Shown one piece after another: positions 20,230 to 28,467 of a stretch of DNA of 64,000 bases. Position 1 is the first letter of the stretch, and each line of letters starts with the position of its first letter. The notes below the pieces were generated by a model. That model had not been told where the DNA came from and made no database searches. It saw nothing but the letters and a program-made list of their open reading frames with translations. A program made the position numbers and the translations under genes. The stretch is from CAVSRC01 sp963830205 (lineage in GTDB: Bacteria; Pseudomonadota; Alphaproteobacteria; Rhizobiales; Kaistiaceae), in NCBI GenBank assembly GCA_963830205.1, contig CAWHLP010000002.1, positions 108,430-172,429 on the forward strand. Direction: 5' to 3'.

Positions 20230-20952
20230 ATGGCCATGCGCCTGACCGCGACCGGCCTGGCGGCGTCCCGCGGCGGACGCCCGGTCTTTGCCGACCTCGC
20301 CTTCACGCTCGGCGCCGGCGAGCTCCTCGCCGTCACCGGGCCGAACGGTGCCGGCAAGTCGACGCTCTTGAGGCTGATCGCCGGCCTGCTCAAGCCGACC
20401 GCCGGGACGGTGGTGCTGGACATCTCCTCCGATCCTCCCCCTGAAAGGGGGAGGTGGTCGGGCGAAGACCGACCGGAGGGGGTCAATGCCAAGGACCCCT
20501 CCCCGGTCGCTGCGCGACCGACCCTCCCCTTGCAGGGGAGGGAGGAACAAGGATCTTTGCCCATTGGTGAAAATGCCCACTATCTCGGCCATCTCGATGC
20601 CCTGAAGCCCGGCCTGACGGTGCGGCAGAACCTGGATTTCTGGCGGAAGCTGTGGGGCGGCGGCGACATCGATACGGCGCTCGAAGCCGTCGGCCTGGAA
20701 CCGCTCGGCGACCTGCACGCTTCGGTGCTCTCCGCCGGGCAGAGGCGGCGGGTGGCGCTGGCGCGGCTCCTGGTCGCGCGCCGGCCGCTGTGGCTGCTGG
20801 ACGAGCCGGCGACGGCGCTCGATGCCGCCGCGGAGGCCGGGCTCGGCCGGCTGATCGCCGACCACCTCAAGGGCGGCGGCATGGCGATCGCCGCCACCCA
20901 TCGCGACCTGCCGGTCAAGCCGACGGCGACGCTGGCTCTGGGGGCGGCATGA
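20230..20952 (+). CDS. ccmA: Heme exporter ATP-binding protein CcmA with an in-frame palindromic insert
   Basis: ATPase of the CcmABCD complex that releases holo-CcmE during cytochrome c maturation. Walker A GPNGAGKST at residues 37-45, signature LSAGQRRR at 167-174, Walker B LWLLDEP at 187-193, H-loop THRDLP near 223. At 240 residues it is about 40 longer than usual: residues about 65-110 are encoded by a palindromic repeat, between GTVVLD and ENAHYLGHLDALKPGLT, which are normally near neighbours. The reading frame passes through it without a stop. Overlaps ccmB by ATGA. Confidence 0.93.
   Translation: MAMRLTATGLAASRGGRPVFADLAFTLGAGELLAVTGPNGAGKSTLLRLIAGLLKPTAGTVVLDISSDPPPERGRWSGEDRPEGVNAKDPSPVAARPTLPLQGREEQGSLPIGENAHYLGHLDALKPGLTVRQNLDFWRKLWGGGDIDTALEAVGLEPLGDLHASVLSAGQRRRVALARLLVARRPLWLLDEPATALDAAAEAGLGRLIADHLKGGGMAIAATHRDLPVKPTATLALGAA
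20422..20560. repeat. Palindromic element inside the ccmA coding sequence
   Basis: About 135 bp. Outer hairpins are CCTCCCCC/GGGGGAGG (20434-20454) and CCCTCCCC/GGGGAGGG (20522-20542); inner arms GGTCGGGC/GACCGACC and GGTCGC/GCGACC, with the GGGGGTC ... GACCCC pair between. It is the same family as 2092-2208 and 47338-47470 but inverted relative to them. The inserted length keeps the ccmA frame. Confidence 0.87.
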
Positions 20953-21617
20953 TCGCCGGCTTCTCAGCCATCGCCGGGCAGACCGCGCGCCTGTCGCTGA
21001 AGAGCGGCGGCGGCGCCTTCATCGGCCTGGTGTTCTTCCTGGCGGTGGTGACGGTGGTGCCCTTCGGGGTGGGGCCGGACCTCAAGCTCCTGGCGCGGAT
21101 CGGACCGGCAATGCTGTGGATCGGGGCGCTGCTCGCCACGCTGCTCGGCCTCGACCGCCTGTTCGGCGAGGACAAGGAGGACGGTACGCTCGACCTGCTG
21201 GCGCTTTCCGGCCTGCCGCTGGAGGTGACGGTGCTGGCCAAATGCCTGGGCGCGTGGCTCGCGACCGCACTGCCGCTGGTGGTGGTGAGCCCGGTACTGG
21301 GCCTGCTGCTCGGCATGGAGCCGGCGGCGCTGGGCGTGACGACGCTCACCCTCCTCCTCGGGTCGCCGGCGCTTACCCTCATCGGCGCCATCGGTGCGGC
21401 GCTGATGACGGCGCTCGGCCGCGGCGGCCTGCTGGTCGCCGTGCTGGTGCTGCCCTTCACCGTGCCCGTCCTGATCTTCGGGGTGAGCGCCACCTATGCG
21501 CTGGTCGGGCCGATGCCGCTCGGCGCCCCGCTGCTCATCCTCGTGGCCCTGTCGCTGGTCAGCGCCGTGGTGGCGCCGATTGCCGGTGCGGCGGCGCTCA
21601 GAATCGGGATGGAATGA
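20949..21617 (+). CDS. ccmB: Heme exporter membrane protein CcmB
   Basis: Membrane subunit of CcmABCD, 222 residues with six predicted helices. It starts MIAGFSAIAGQTARLSL; RLFGEDKEDGTLDLLALSGL is the conserved cytoplasmic loop, and FGVSATYAL lies near the C-terminus. ATG at 20949 overlaps the ccmA stop, showing translational coupling. Unlike in many relatives, ccmC does not follow directly: a minus-strand gene (21656-22015) lies between. Confidence 0.93.
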   Translation: MIAGFSAIAGQTARLSLKSGGGAFIGLVFFLAVVTVVPFGVGPDLKLLARIGPAMLWIGALLATLLGLDRLFGEDKEDGTLDLLALSGLPLEVTVLAKCLGAWLATALPLVVVSPVLGLLLGMEPAALGVTTLTLLLGSPALTLIGAIGAALMTALGRGGLLVAVLVLPFTVPVLIFGVSATYALVGPMPLGAPLLILVALSLVSAVVAPIAGAAALRIGME

Positions 21618-21655
21618 GGGCCCCGCGGTTCGAGGCCCCCCGATGAGGGTGGATG

Positions 21656-22015
21656 CTATTGCGCCGGTGGGCAGCGATTGAGCCGCTCCGGGGTTCCGCT
21701 GCCGTTGTCGAGAAGCAGCGTGTCGCCGTCGAAATCGACCAGCATTTGAGGCATGTCGCTGTCGCCGTTCTGGCCGGTGAGCCGCCCCTTGTCGATGGCA
21801 TAGGTGCCGTTGACGCTGTTGTCGGGATTGCTGCCGCCCGACAGGAACGTGCCGTCGGCGTTGAAGGTCAGGCGGCCTTCCTCGCAGGTGACCGACTGGC
21901 CCCAGCTGCCGACGATCTTCTGGCGGATGACATCGTCGGATGGCGGCGCGGCGAAAGCGGCGGAGACGGTTGCGGCGAGGGCAAGAACGATCAAGGCGGC
22001 GCGCACAGGGCGCAT
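21656..22015 (-). CDS. Small exported protein of unknown function between ccmB and ccmC
   Basis: Protein of 119 residues from the ATG at 22015, chosen because AAGGAG lies 8 bases upstream (rather than the open-frame start at 22048). Signal peptide MRPVRAALIVLALAATVSA then AFA-AP. The mature part (IRQKIVGSWGQSVTCEEGRL, TFNADGTFLSGG, NGTYAIDKGRLTG) resembles small lipocalin-like or DUF2147-like beta-barrel proteins, but I cannot assign a family. Its insertion on the opposite strand interrupts the ccm gene order. Confidence 0.65.
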   Translation of the reverse strand: MRPVRAALIVLALAATVSAAFAAPPSDDVIRQKIVGSWGQSVTCEEGRLTFNADGTFLSGGSNPDNSVNGTYAIDKGRLTGQNGDSDMPQMLVDFDGDTLLLDNGSGTPERLNRCPPAQ

Positions 22016-22140
22016 GGGGACACTCCTTCGGTGGGCGCGGGGCTCCATAGCCCGGGGGCGTCCGGCCGGATGTGTCGTAATCTAGCATGGCGCTCGTATG
22101 GCAGACGTCGACCGGGGCATTCTCCGGTCGCACCGGCACC

Positions 22141-22207
22141 CGCCGGCTCGATCCTGCCGCAAAATCGCTTTGTCGGAATGGTTCTATCTGACCCGGAAAA
22201 GCTCTAG
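22141..22207 (+). repeat. Dispersed 67-bp repeat upstream of ccmC
   Basis: From CGCCGGCTCGATCCTG to ATCTGACC and AAAAGCTCTAG this stretch matches 62416-62482 over its whole length with about eleven mismatches. The last part also matches the minus strand at 62321-62348. It ends about 9 bases before the ccmC ATG, so it is part of the ccmC promoter or leader. Confidence 0.75.
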
Positions 22208-22216
22208 AACCACGCC

Positions 22217-22951
22217 ATGGCCATCGTCGATCTCGCCAATCCGACCCGATTCCTCGGCTATTCCGGCCGGGCGCTGCCGATCCTGTGGGGGGCGGCGCTG
22301 GCTCTGCTGGCCGTCGGCCTCTACCTCTCCTTCTTCGAGGCGCCGCCGGACTACCAGCAGGGCGAGACGGTGCGCATCATGTTCATCCACGTCCCGGCGG
22401 CGTGGCTGTCGATGCTGGCCTACGGCATCATGGCGGTCGCCGCGCTGGGGACGCTGGTCTGGCGCCATCCGCTCGCCGACGTGGCGGCGAAGAGTGCCGC
22501 GCCGCTCGGCGCCGCCTTCACCTTCGTGGCGCTGGTCACCGGCTCGCTGTGGGGCAAGCCGATGTGGGGCACCTACTGGGTGTGGGATGCGCGGCTGACC
22601 TCGGAGCTGGTGCTGCTCCTGATGTATCTCGGCCTGATCGCGCTGTGGCAGGCGGTGGCCGACCCCGGCCGCGCAGCCCGCGCCGCCGCGGTGCTCACCC
22701 TGGTCGGCACCATCAACCTGCCGATCATCAAGTTCTCGGTCGACTGGTGGAACACGCTGCACCAGGGCGACAGCATCTTCCGCATGGGCGGGCCGACCAT
22801 CGACATCACCATGCTCATCCCGCTGTTCGTGATGATGGGGGCGATGACGCTGATGTTCGCGGCGCTGCTCGCCATGGCGATCCGCAACGAGATCCTGCGC
22901 CGGCGGGTGCGCACGCTGGAGATCGCGGCGGCCTCCGGGGCGGGAGGCTGA
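22217..22951 (+). CDS. ccmC: Heme exporter / heme-handling protein CcmC
   Basis: Inner-membrane protein of 244 residues, six helices, that delivers heme to CcmE. The tryptophan-rich periplasmic motif is WGTYWVWDARLTS, flanked by conserved histidines (one in FIHVPAAWLS, one in WWNTLHQG). Start MAIVDLANPTRFLGYSGRAL is typical. It is followed within 6 bases by ccmD and then ccmG, forming one operon. Confidence 0.94.
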   Translation: MAIVDLANPTRFLGYSGRALPILWGAALALLAVGLYLSFFEAPPDYQQGETVRIMFIHVPAAWLSMLAYGIMAVAALGTLVWRHPLADVAAKSAAPLGAAFTFVALVTGSLWGKPMWGTYWVWDARLTSELVLLLMYLGLIALWQAVADPGRAARAAAVLTLVGTINLPIIKFSVDWWNTLHQGDSIFRMGGPTIDITMLIPLFVMMGAMTLMFAALLAMAIRNEILRRRVRTLEIAAASGAGG

Positions 22952-22956
22952 GCGCC

Positions 22957-23121
22957 ATGTGGCCCCATGCCGGCTTCATCATCGCGTCCTATCTGGTGAC
23001 GGCGGCCGTGCTCATCGGCCTGGTTGGCTGGATCGTGCTCGACGGCCGGCTGCAAAGGCGCCGGCTGGCGGAACTGGAAGCCCGCGGCATCCGCCGGCGC
23101 TCGGCCGGAGGGGCGCGATGA
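22957..23121 (+). CDS. ccmD: Heme exporter protein CcmD
   Basis: Short single-span protein of 54 residues: periplasmic start MWPHAGFIIASYLVTA, one membrane helix, and a basic cytoplasmic tail (GRLQRRRLAELEARG), the CcmD pattern. It stabilises the CcmC-CcmE interaction. Too short for ordinary ORF calling, but fixed by position: 5 bases after ccmC, and its TGA overlaps the ccmG ATG. Confidence 0.88.
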   Translation: MWPHAGFIIASYLVTAAVLIGLVGWIVLDGRLQRRRLAELEARGIRRRSAGGAR

Positions 23122-23705
23122 GCGAAGCGGGCGAGGCGAAGCCGCGGTCGGGCTTCCGCCCGGTCATGCTGCTGCCGCTGGTGATCTTTGCCGGGCTGGC
23201 GGCGCTCTTCCTGCTGCGGCTCGAATCGAACACCGGGCCGGACGTGGTGCCCTCGGTCCTGATCGGCAAGCCGGCGCCCGACTTCGCCCTGCCGGCGCTG
23301 GCCGGCGCCGGTGTGCCCGGCCTGTCGCGTGCCGACCTCGACGGACACCTGACGCTGGTCAACATCTTCGCATCGTGGTGCGTGCCCTGCCGCGAGGAGC
23401 ACCCGGTGCTGGAGCGGATCGCCAAGGACAGCCGCATCCGCCTGGTCGGCATCGACTACAAGGACAAGCCGGAGAATGCGCTGGCGCTCCTCAGCGACCA
23501 GGGCAATCCCTACGCGGCCATCGGCACCGACGAGAGCGGGCGCACCTTCATCGACTGGGGCGCCTATGGCGTGCCGGAGACCTATCTCGTCGGCGCCGAC
23601 GGCATCATCCGCAAGAAGTACATCGGCCCGCTGACCGACAAGGCAGTGGCCGAGGACCTCATGCCGGAAATCGCCAAGGCGCTGGGCAAGGCTGCGGGCA
23701 CCTGA
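23118..23705 (+). CDS. ccmG: Thiol:disulfide interchange protein CcmG/DsbE
   Basis: Membrane-anchored thioredoxin that reduces apocytochrome c heme-binding cysteines, 195 residues. N-terminal anchor at about residues 14-34; active site SWCVPCREEHP; GAYGVPETYLV carries the cis-proline region. ATGA overlap with ccmD. The remaining maturation genes (ccmE, ccmF, ccmH, ccmI) are not in the window. Confidence 0.93.
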   Translation: MSEAGEAKPRSGFRPVMLLPLVIFAGLAALFLLRLESNTGPDVVPSVLIGKPAPDFALPALAGAGVPGLSRADLDGHLTLVNIFASWCVPCREEHPVLERIAKDSRIRLVGIDYKDKPENALALLSDQGNPYAAIGTDESGRTFIDWGAYGVPETYLVGADGIIRKKYIGPLTDKAVAEDLMPEIAKALGKAAGT

Positions 23706-23717
23706 CCGGCGGCACTA

Positions 23718-23834
23718 TCACCTCTCCCCTTGGGGGAGAGGTCGGCGCGGAGCGCCGGGTGAGGGGGCTCCGCCCCATCCGGAGACCTCGGCACCCCCTC
23801 ACCCTGTCCCTCTCCCCGCCGGGGAGAGGGGACG
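23718..23834. repeat. Palindromic element after ccmG
   Basis: Hairpins CCTCTCCCC/GGGGGAGAGG at 23721-23740 and CCCTCTCCCC/GGGGAGAGGG at 23809-23830, with inner arms GAGGGGGCTCC and CACCCCCTCACCC. It lies between the convergent ccmG and ispZ genes and may end both transcripts. Confidence 0.8.
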
Positions 23835-23875
23835 ACTACGGAAGATGCCGTCGATAGGTGGCGACGATGAGGCGC

Positions 23876-24527
23876 CTACGACCCCTCCGTCTCCTCAGCG
23901 ATGGCGTGCTTGTTGATGAGCGGCATCTGGGCGAGCGCGAAGACGAAGGTGAGCGGCAGGAAGCCGAAGACCTTGAAGGCGACCCAGGTGTCGGTGGAGA
24001 CGTTGCGCCACAGGATCTCGTTGAGCACCGCCAGCACCAGGAAGAACACGCCCCAGCGGAAGGTGAGCTTGCGCCAGCCCTCGTCCGACAGCTTGAACAT
24101 GGCGTCGAAGACGTAGCCCAAGCAGCGAGCGGCCGAAGACGAGGCCGCCGAGCAGCACCCCGCCGAAGAGCAGGTAGATGATCGTCGGCTTCATCTTGAT
24201 GAAGGTGGCGTCGTGCAGCCAGAGCGTCAGCCCGCCGAAGACGACCACGACGATGGCCGTGACGAAGGGCATCAGCGGCAGGCGGCGGGTGAGCGCGAAG
24301 GAGATGGCGAGCGCCAGCACCGTGGTGACGATGAAGGAGGCGGTGGCGAAGAAGATCGGCCCGCCCAGCGCGTTGATGACCGGCCAGGTGTCGGCGAGCT
24401 TCTCGCCGCGGGCATTGGCGAAGAAGAAGACCAGCAGCGGCCCCAGCTCGAGCACCAGCTTGAGCCAGGGATTGAGCTTCTTCTCTTCCGCCGTCTGCGG
24501 TTCGTTGGGGGCGTGTTCGAAGGCCAT
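23876..24527 (-). CDS. ispZ: Inner-membrane septation protein A family (YciB/IspZ), interrupted by a +1 frameshift
   Basis: Multi-pass membrane protein. The start frame gives NPWLKLVLELGPLLVFFFAN, WLHDATFIKMKPTIIYLLFG and VFGRSLL. An extra base at about 24119-24125 (CTGCTTGGG on the minus strand) shifts it, and the next frame continues GYVFDAMFKLSDEGWRKLTF, RWGVFFLVLAVLNEILWRN and TDTWVAFKVFGFLPLTFVFA to the stop at 23876. Restored length is about 216 residues, normal for the family. YciB/IspZ affects envelope integrity and cell division. It is the last gene of the ftsY - cupin - ispZ group. Confidence 0.87.
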
Positions 24528-24545
24528 CGTTGCTCACTCTTGCCT

Positions 24546-24902
24546 CTAGGCAAGCCGCCGCGGGGCGGCGGTGGCCGGGTCGCCGGAATTGGGCGTGCCG
24601 GTCGGTTCGATCAGGAGGATATGCACCTCTTCCTCGGCGACGGGCCGGTGCTCGACGCCCTTGGGCACGATGAACATCTCGCCGGGACCGAGCGTCACCG
24701 TGCGGTCGCGGAGCTCGATGGCGAGCGTCCCCTTGAGCACCAGGAAGAAGTCGTCGGTGTCGTCATGCTTGTGCCAGACATAGGGCCCCTTGAGCTTGGC
24801 GACCATGATGTCGTGGCCGTTGTAGACGGCCAGCGTTCGCGGGGCGAAGACCTCGGTGAAGGTGGACAGCTTGTCGGCGAGGTTGATGGCGTCCTTGCCC
24901 AT
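24546..24902 (-). CDS. Cupin-domain protein
   Basis: Single-domain cupin of 118 residues. Motif 1 is GPYVWHKHDDTDDFFLVLKG with two histidines and an acid as metal ligands; motif 2 is GEMFIVPKGVEHRPVA. Substrate unknown. The ATG at 24902 has AGGAG 7 bases upstream. It starts 11 bases past the ftsY stop, so it is probably in the mtaB-ftsY transcript. Confidence 0.87.
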   Translation of the reverse strand: MGKDAINLADKLSTFTEVFAPRTLAVYNGHDIMVAKLKGPYVWHKHDDTDDFFLVLKGTLAIELRDRTVTLGPGEMFIVPKGVEHRPVAEEEVHILLIEPTGTPNSGDPATAAPRRLA

Positions 24903-24913
24903 CGTCTTCTCCT

Positions 24914-25951
24914 CTAGAGGCCGGCCAATGCGCGGGCGAAATCCTCCGCCGCGAAGGGTTCGAGATCGTCGACGCCCTCGCCGACCCCGATGAAATGCAC
25001 CGGCAGGCCAAACCGGTCGGCAATGGCGACCAGGATGCCGCCGCGCGCGGTGCCGTCGAGCTTGGTCATCACCAGGCCGGTGACGCCGGCGCGCTTCAGG
25101 AAGATCTCGACCTGGGTGACGGCGTTCTGGCCGGTGGTGGCGTCGAGCGTAAGCAGCACCGAATGGGGCGCGCTCGGATCGACCTTGCGGATGACGCGGA
25201 TGACCTTCTCCAGCTCCGCCATCAGCGCGTCCTTGTTGTGCAGGCGGCCGGCGGTGTCGATCAGGAGGACGTCGGCCTGCCGCGCGCGCGCCGTTTCCAG
25301 CGCGTCGTAGGCAAGGCTGGCGGAATCCGAGCCGGGCGCTGCCGCGACGACGGCGGCGCCGGTGCGCTCGCCCCAGATCTTGAGCTGCTCGATGGCCGCG
25401 GCGCGGAAGGTGTCGCCGGCAGCGAGCACCACGGACTTGCCCTCGGCGCGGAGCTTGGCGGCAAGCTTGCCGATGGTGGTGGTCTTGCCGGTGCCGTTGA
25501 CGCCGACGACCAGGACGACGTGGGGCTTGAGCGCCGGATCGAGGACGAGCGGCCGCGCGACCGGCTTGAGCGTCTTGGTGATCTCCTCGGCCAGCACCGC
25601 CTTCACCTCGGCGTCGGTGATCTCCTTGTCGTAGCGGCCGGTGCGGAGCGCAGCGGTGATGCGGGCGGCGGTGTCGGCGCCGAGGTCGGCGCGGATCAGC
25701 ATGTCCTCCAGCTCTTCCAGCGCCTCCGCGTCGAGCTTGCGCTTGGTGAAGACCGCGGCGATCGATTGGGAGAGCGCGCCGGAGGAGCGGGCAAGCCCGC
25801 TCTTCAGCTTCTGGAACCAGCCCTGGCGCGGGGGCGGGGCAGGCGCCGGCGCGGGCGCCTCGGCCTCCGGGGCGCTGGCAGGCGGCGGCGCCTCGTCGGC
25901 CGTCGTGCGGCCGCCGCGCAGGCGGCTGAAGAAGCCCTTGCCCTCCGCCAT
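24914..25951 (-). CDS. ftsY: Signal recognition particle receptor FtsY
   Basis: SRP receptor GTPase, membrane-associated, 345 residues. A proline/alanine-rich acidic N-terminal region (about residues 15-45) precedes the N domain. GTPase motifs: GVNGTGKTTT from residue 150, DTAGR at 232-236, TKLDG at 296-300. Its partner Ffh is 7 kb away in this window. The ATG at 25951 overlaps the mtaB stop, so the two are translationally coupled. Confidence 0.96.
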   Translation of the reverse strand: MAEGKGFFSRLRGGRTTADEAPPPASAPEAEAPAPAPAPPPRQGWFQKLKSGLARSSGALSQSIAAVFTKRKLDAEALEELEDMLIRADLGADTAARITAALRTGRYDKEITDAEVKAVLAEEITKTLKPVARPLVLDPALKPHVVLVVGVNGTGKTTTIGKLAAKLRAEGKSVVLAAGDTFRAAAIEQLKIWGERTGAAVVAAAPGSDSASLAYDALETARARQADVLLIDTAGRLHNKDALMAELEKVIRVIRKVDPSAPHSVLLTLDATTGQNAVTQVEIFLKRAGVTGLVMTKLDGTARGGILVAIADRFGLPVHFIGVGEGVDDLEPFAAEDFARALAGL

Positions 25952-27210
25952 CAGGCCGCCTCGGGGAGGGCGGTGGCGACCAGCGTGCTGGCGGTGCGGC
26001 CGGTGATCCGCGCCGCCACGATCGATCCGGGTTCGCCGGCATCGATGGCGGCCTCGGTGAAGTGCTCGGTGTGGCCGCGCCCGTGGCGTTCGACCAGAAC
26101 GCGCCGGGTGGCGCCCTGCTCGGCCGCGAGATGGGCGGCGAGCGCCTGGTCGCCCTTGTCGCGCAGGCGCTGGGCGCGCTCCTTGATGAGCCGCCGGTCG
26201 AGCTGGGGCATGCGGGCGGCCGGCGTGCCGGCACGCGGCGAGAACGGGAAGACGTGGAGATGGGTGAGGCCGCAATCGTCGACGATCGACAGGCTGTTTT
26301 CGAACATCGCCGCGGTCTCGGTAGGGAAGCCGGCGATGATGTCGGCGCCGAAGACCACGTCGGGGCGGAGCCGGCGGACGGTGTCAGCGAAGCGCACGGC
26401 GTCGGCGCGCAGGTGCCGCCGCTTCATGCGCTTGAGGATCATGTCGTCGCCATGCTGGAGCGACAGATGGAGATGCGGCATCAGCCGCTCCTCCTCTGCG
26501 AGAGCGCGCATCAGCGCGTCGTCGACCTCGATCGAATCGATCGAGGAGAGGCGCAGGCGCTTCAGCTCCGGCACGTGGCGCAGGATGGCCCTGGTGAGCT
26601 TGCCGAGCTTCGGGCTGCCGGGCAGGTCGGCGCCCCATGAGGTGATGTCGACGCCGGTCAGCACCACCTCGGCATAGCCGTTGCGAGCGAGCTTCCGCAC
26701 TTGCTCGACCACGGCGCCGGTGGGAACCGAGCGCGAATTGCCGCGGCCGTAGGGGATGATGCAGAAGGTGCAGCGGTGGTCGCAGCCGTTCTGCACCTCG
26801 ACGAAGGCGCGGGCGCGACCGTCGATCCCGTCGACCAGGTGGCCGGCGGTCTCCTTGACCGACATGATGTCGTTGACGATGACGCGCGGCGTCTCGCGCA
26901 AGCCGAAATCGTAGCTCCGCGCCTGGAGCTTCTCGGCATTGCCGAGAACGAGGTCGACCTCGGGCATGGCGGCGAAGGGTTGCGCGTCGATCTGGGCGGC
27001 GCAGCCGGAGACGACGATGCGGGCGTCGGGATAGTCGCGGCGCGCCTTGCGGATCGCCTGGCGGGCCTGGCGCACCGCCTCGGCGGTGACCGCGCAGGTG
27101 TTGACCAGGATGGCGTCGCCCATGCCGGCTTCGGCCGCGCGGCGGCGCATGACCTCCAATTCCAGCGTATTCAGCCGGCAGCCGAAGGTGATGGTGCGGG
27201 GGGTGGTCAT
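25951..27210 (-). CDS. mtaB: tRNA t6A37 methylthiotransferase MtaB
   Basis: Radical-SAM enzyme that converts t6A to ms2t6A at tRNA position 37. 419 residues: N-terminal UPF0004 domain (TFGCRLNTLE with the first cluster cysteine, VNTCAVT, SGCAAQ), radical SAM motif CDHRCTFCIIPYGRG and C-terminal TRAM-like region. The start MTTPRTITFGCRLN favours MtaB over MiaB. Likely first gene of mtaB-ftsY-cupin-ispZ; dapF lies upstream on the same strand beyond a palindromic element. Confidence 0.92.
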   Translation of the reverse strand: MTTPRTITFGCRLNTLELEVMRRRAAEAGMGDAILVNTCAVTAEAVRQARQAIRKARRDYPDARIVVSGCAAQIDAQPFAAMPEVDLVLGNAEKLQARSYDFGLRETPRVIVNDIMSVKETAGHLVDGIDGRARAFVEVQNGCDHRCTFCIIPYGRGNSRSVPTGAVVEQVRKLARNGYAEVVLTGVDITSWGADLPGSPKLGKLTRAILRHVPELKRLRLSSIDSIEVDDALMRALAEEERLMPHLHLSLQHGDDMILKRMKRRHLRADAVRFADTVRRLRPDVVFGADIIAGFPTETAAMFENSLSIVDDCGLTHLHVFPFSPRAGTPAARMPQLDRRLIKERAQRLRDKGDQALAAHLAAEQGATRRVLVERHGRGHTEHFTEAAIDAGEPGSIVAARITGRTASTLVATALPEAA

Positions 27211-27230
27211 GACACCAGTCCCGCCGAGGA

Positions 27231-27345
27231 TTTGACCCCCACCCGGTCGGCTGCGCCGACCGACCCCCGATCAGGTCGGGGGCAGGCTCTCCCCCTTTCA
27301 GGGGGAGGAGAAGTGTCACTGCGTCCCCTTTCAGGGGAGGGGAAA
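27231..27345. repeat. Palindromic element between dapF and mtaB
   Basis: Contains GACCCCC, CGGTCGG/CCGACCG (27244-27263), CCCCCGA/TCGGGGG (27264-27282), CTCCCCC/GGGGGAG (27289-27308) and CCCCT/AGGGG (27324-27339). It is the same family as 2092-2208 and occupies most of the dapF-mtaB gap, where it could weaken readthrough from dapF. Confidence 0.83.
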
Positions 27346-27373
27346 GGCCATCGGACCGCGAAGCATGGAGCCA

Positions 27374-28258
27374 TCACGCGGCGCCCTTGGCGGAGACCTG
27401 CCAACGAAGCGTCAGGGGATCGAGGGTGCCTTCGAACTCGGTCTCCACCGGCCCGGTCATCCAGATATGGCCGTCGTCGCGCCATTCGACGACCAGCGGC
27501 CCGCCGGGAAGCGTGACCGTCATCCGCCGCTCGGTCAGGTTCTTGCGCACGGCGGCGACGGCGGCGGCACAGGCGGCAGTGCCGCAGGCGCGGGTGAGGC
27601 CGACGCCGCGCTCCCAGGTCTTGACCGTGATCGCGGTGGGCGACGTGACGTGGGCCAGCGAGATGTTGGCGCGCTCGGGGAAGATCGGGTGGTTCTCCAA
27701 GAGCGGGCCGAAGCGGCCGAGGTCGTAGGCGTCGACATCGTCCACCCAGAAGATGGCGTGCGGATTGCCGACGTTGACCACCGAAGGCGAATGCAGGATC
27801 GGGGCGTCGATCGGCCCGATCTGCAACTCGATGGCGCGGGTGTCGCGGAATTCCTCGGCGAGCGGGATCTCGTCCCAGCGGAAGCGTGGGCTTCCCATGT
27901 CGACGGTGATCAGCTCCGGCTGGCCGCTGTCATAGGCCCTGAGCAGCCCGGCATTGGTCTCGATCGCCGCGGTCGAGCGGCCGGTCTCGCCCATGATCAG
28001 CCAGCCGACGCAGCGCGTCGCGTTGCCGCAGGCATCGACCTCGCCGCCGTCGCGGTTGTGGATGCGCATGAAGGCGTCGTCGCCCGATCTCAGCGCCTTC
28101 TCGATGGTGATCATCTGGTCGAAGCCCAGCACTTCCGGGGCGCCGAGCGCGCGGATGGCCTCCGGCGCCAGATGCACCGGGTTGCGGCGGCCGTCGAAGA
28201 CGATGAACTCGTTGCCGAGGCCGTTCATCTTGCGGAAGGGAATCGCGCTCGCCGTCAT
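27374..28258 (-). CDS. dapF: Diaminopimelate epimerase
   Basis: Interconverts LL- and meso-diaminopimelate for lysine and peptidoglycan. 294 residues from the ATG at 28258; the open frame extends to 28402 but the family begins FRKMNGLGNEFIVFD. The two catalytic cysteines lie in DACGNATRCVG and TRACGTAACAA. Upstream are a CtrA-type site and a plus-strand terminator. Confidence 0.94.
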   Translation of the reverse strand: MTASAIPFRKMNGLGNEFIVFDGRRNPVHLAPEAIRALGAPEVLGFDQMITIEKALRSGDDAFMRIHNRDGGEVDACGNATRCVGWLIMGETGRSTAAIETNAGLLRAYDSGQPELITVDMGSPRFRWDEIPLAEEFRDTRAIELQIGPIDAPILHSPSVVNVGNPHAIFWVDDVDAYDLGRFGPLLENHPIFPERANISLAHVTSPTAITVKTWERGVGLTRACGTAACAAAVAAVRKNLTERRMTVTLPGGPLVVEWRDDGHIWMTGPVETEFEGTLDPLTLRWQVSAKGAA

Positions 28259-28427
28259 GGCAGCGGGTCCGGAACCAGAGGGAAATCCACAGATTTTTCC
28301 GCCCCTATATGGCGGAAGCGAGGGCAAATTGCCAGCCGCAACGCGGCATCCCGCAACGGTCATACCGCTGTCACCGCGTACTTCTAGCAATGGCGGTAAC
28401 AATCGATAACGTGCATAAGATAGGGCG

Positions 28428-28443
28428 TTAACGATTGCTTAAC
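28428..28443. promoter_or_regulatory. Perfect CtrA-type binding site in the dapF / flavocytochrome intergenic region
   Basis: TTAA-CGATTGC-TTAAC matches the alphaproteobacterial CtrA consensus TTAA-N7-TTAA exactly, in a locally AT-rich patch of an otherwise GC-rich region. It lies about 170 bases upstream of dapF (minus) and about 230 bases before the flavocytochrome start (plus). Which promoter it serves is not evident. Confidence 0.6.
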
Positions 28444-28467
28444 CAATTTGACAGGGCCCCTGTCATC

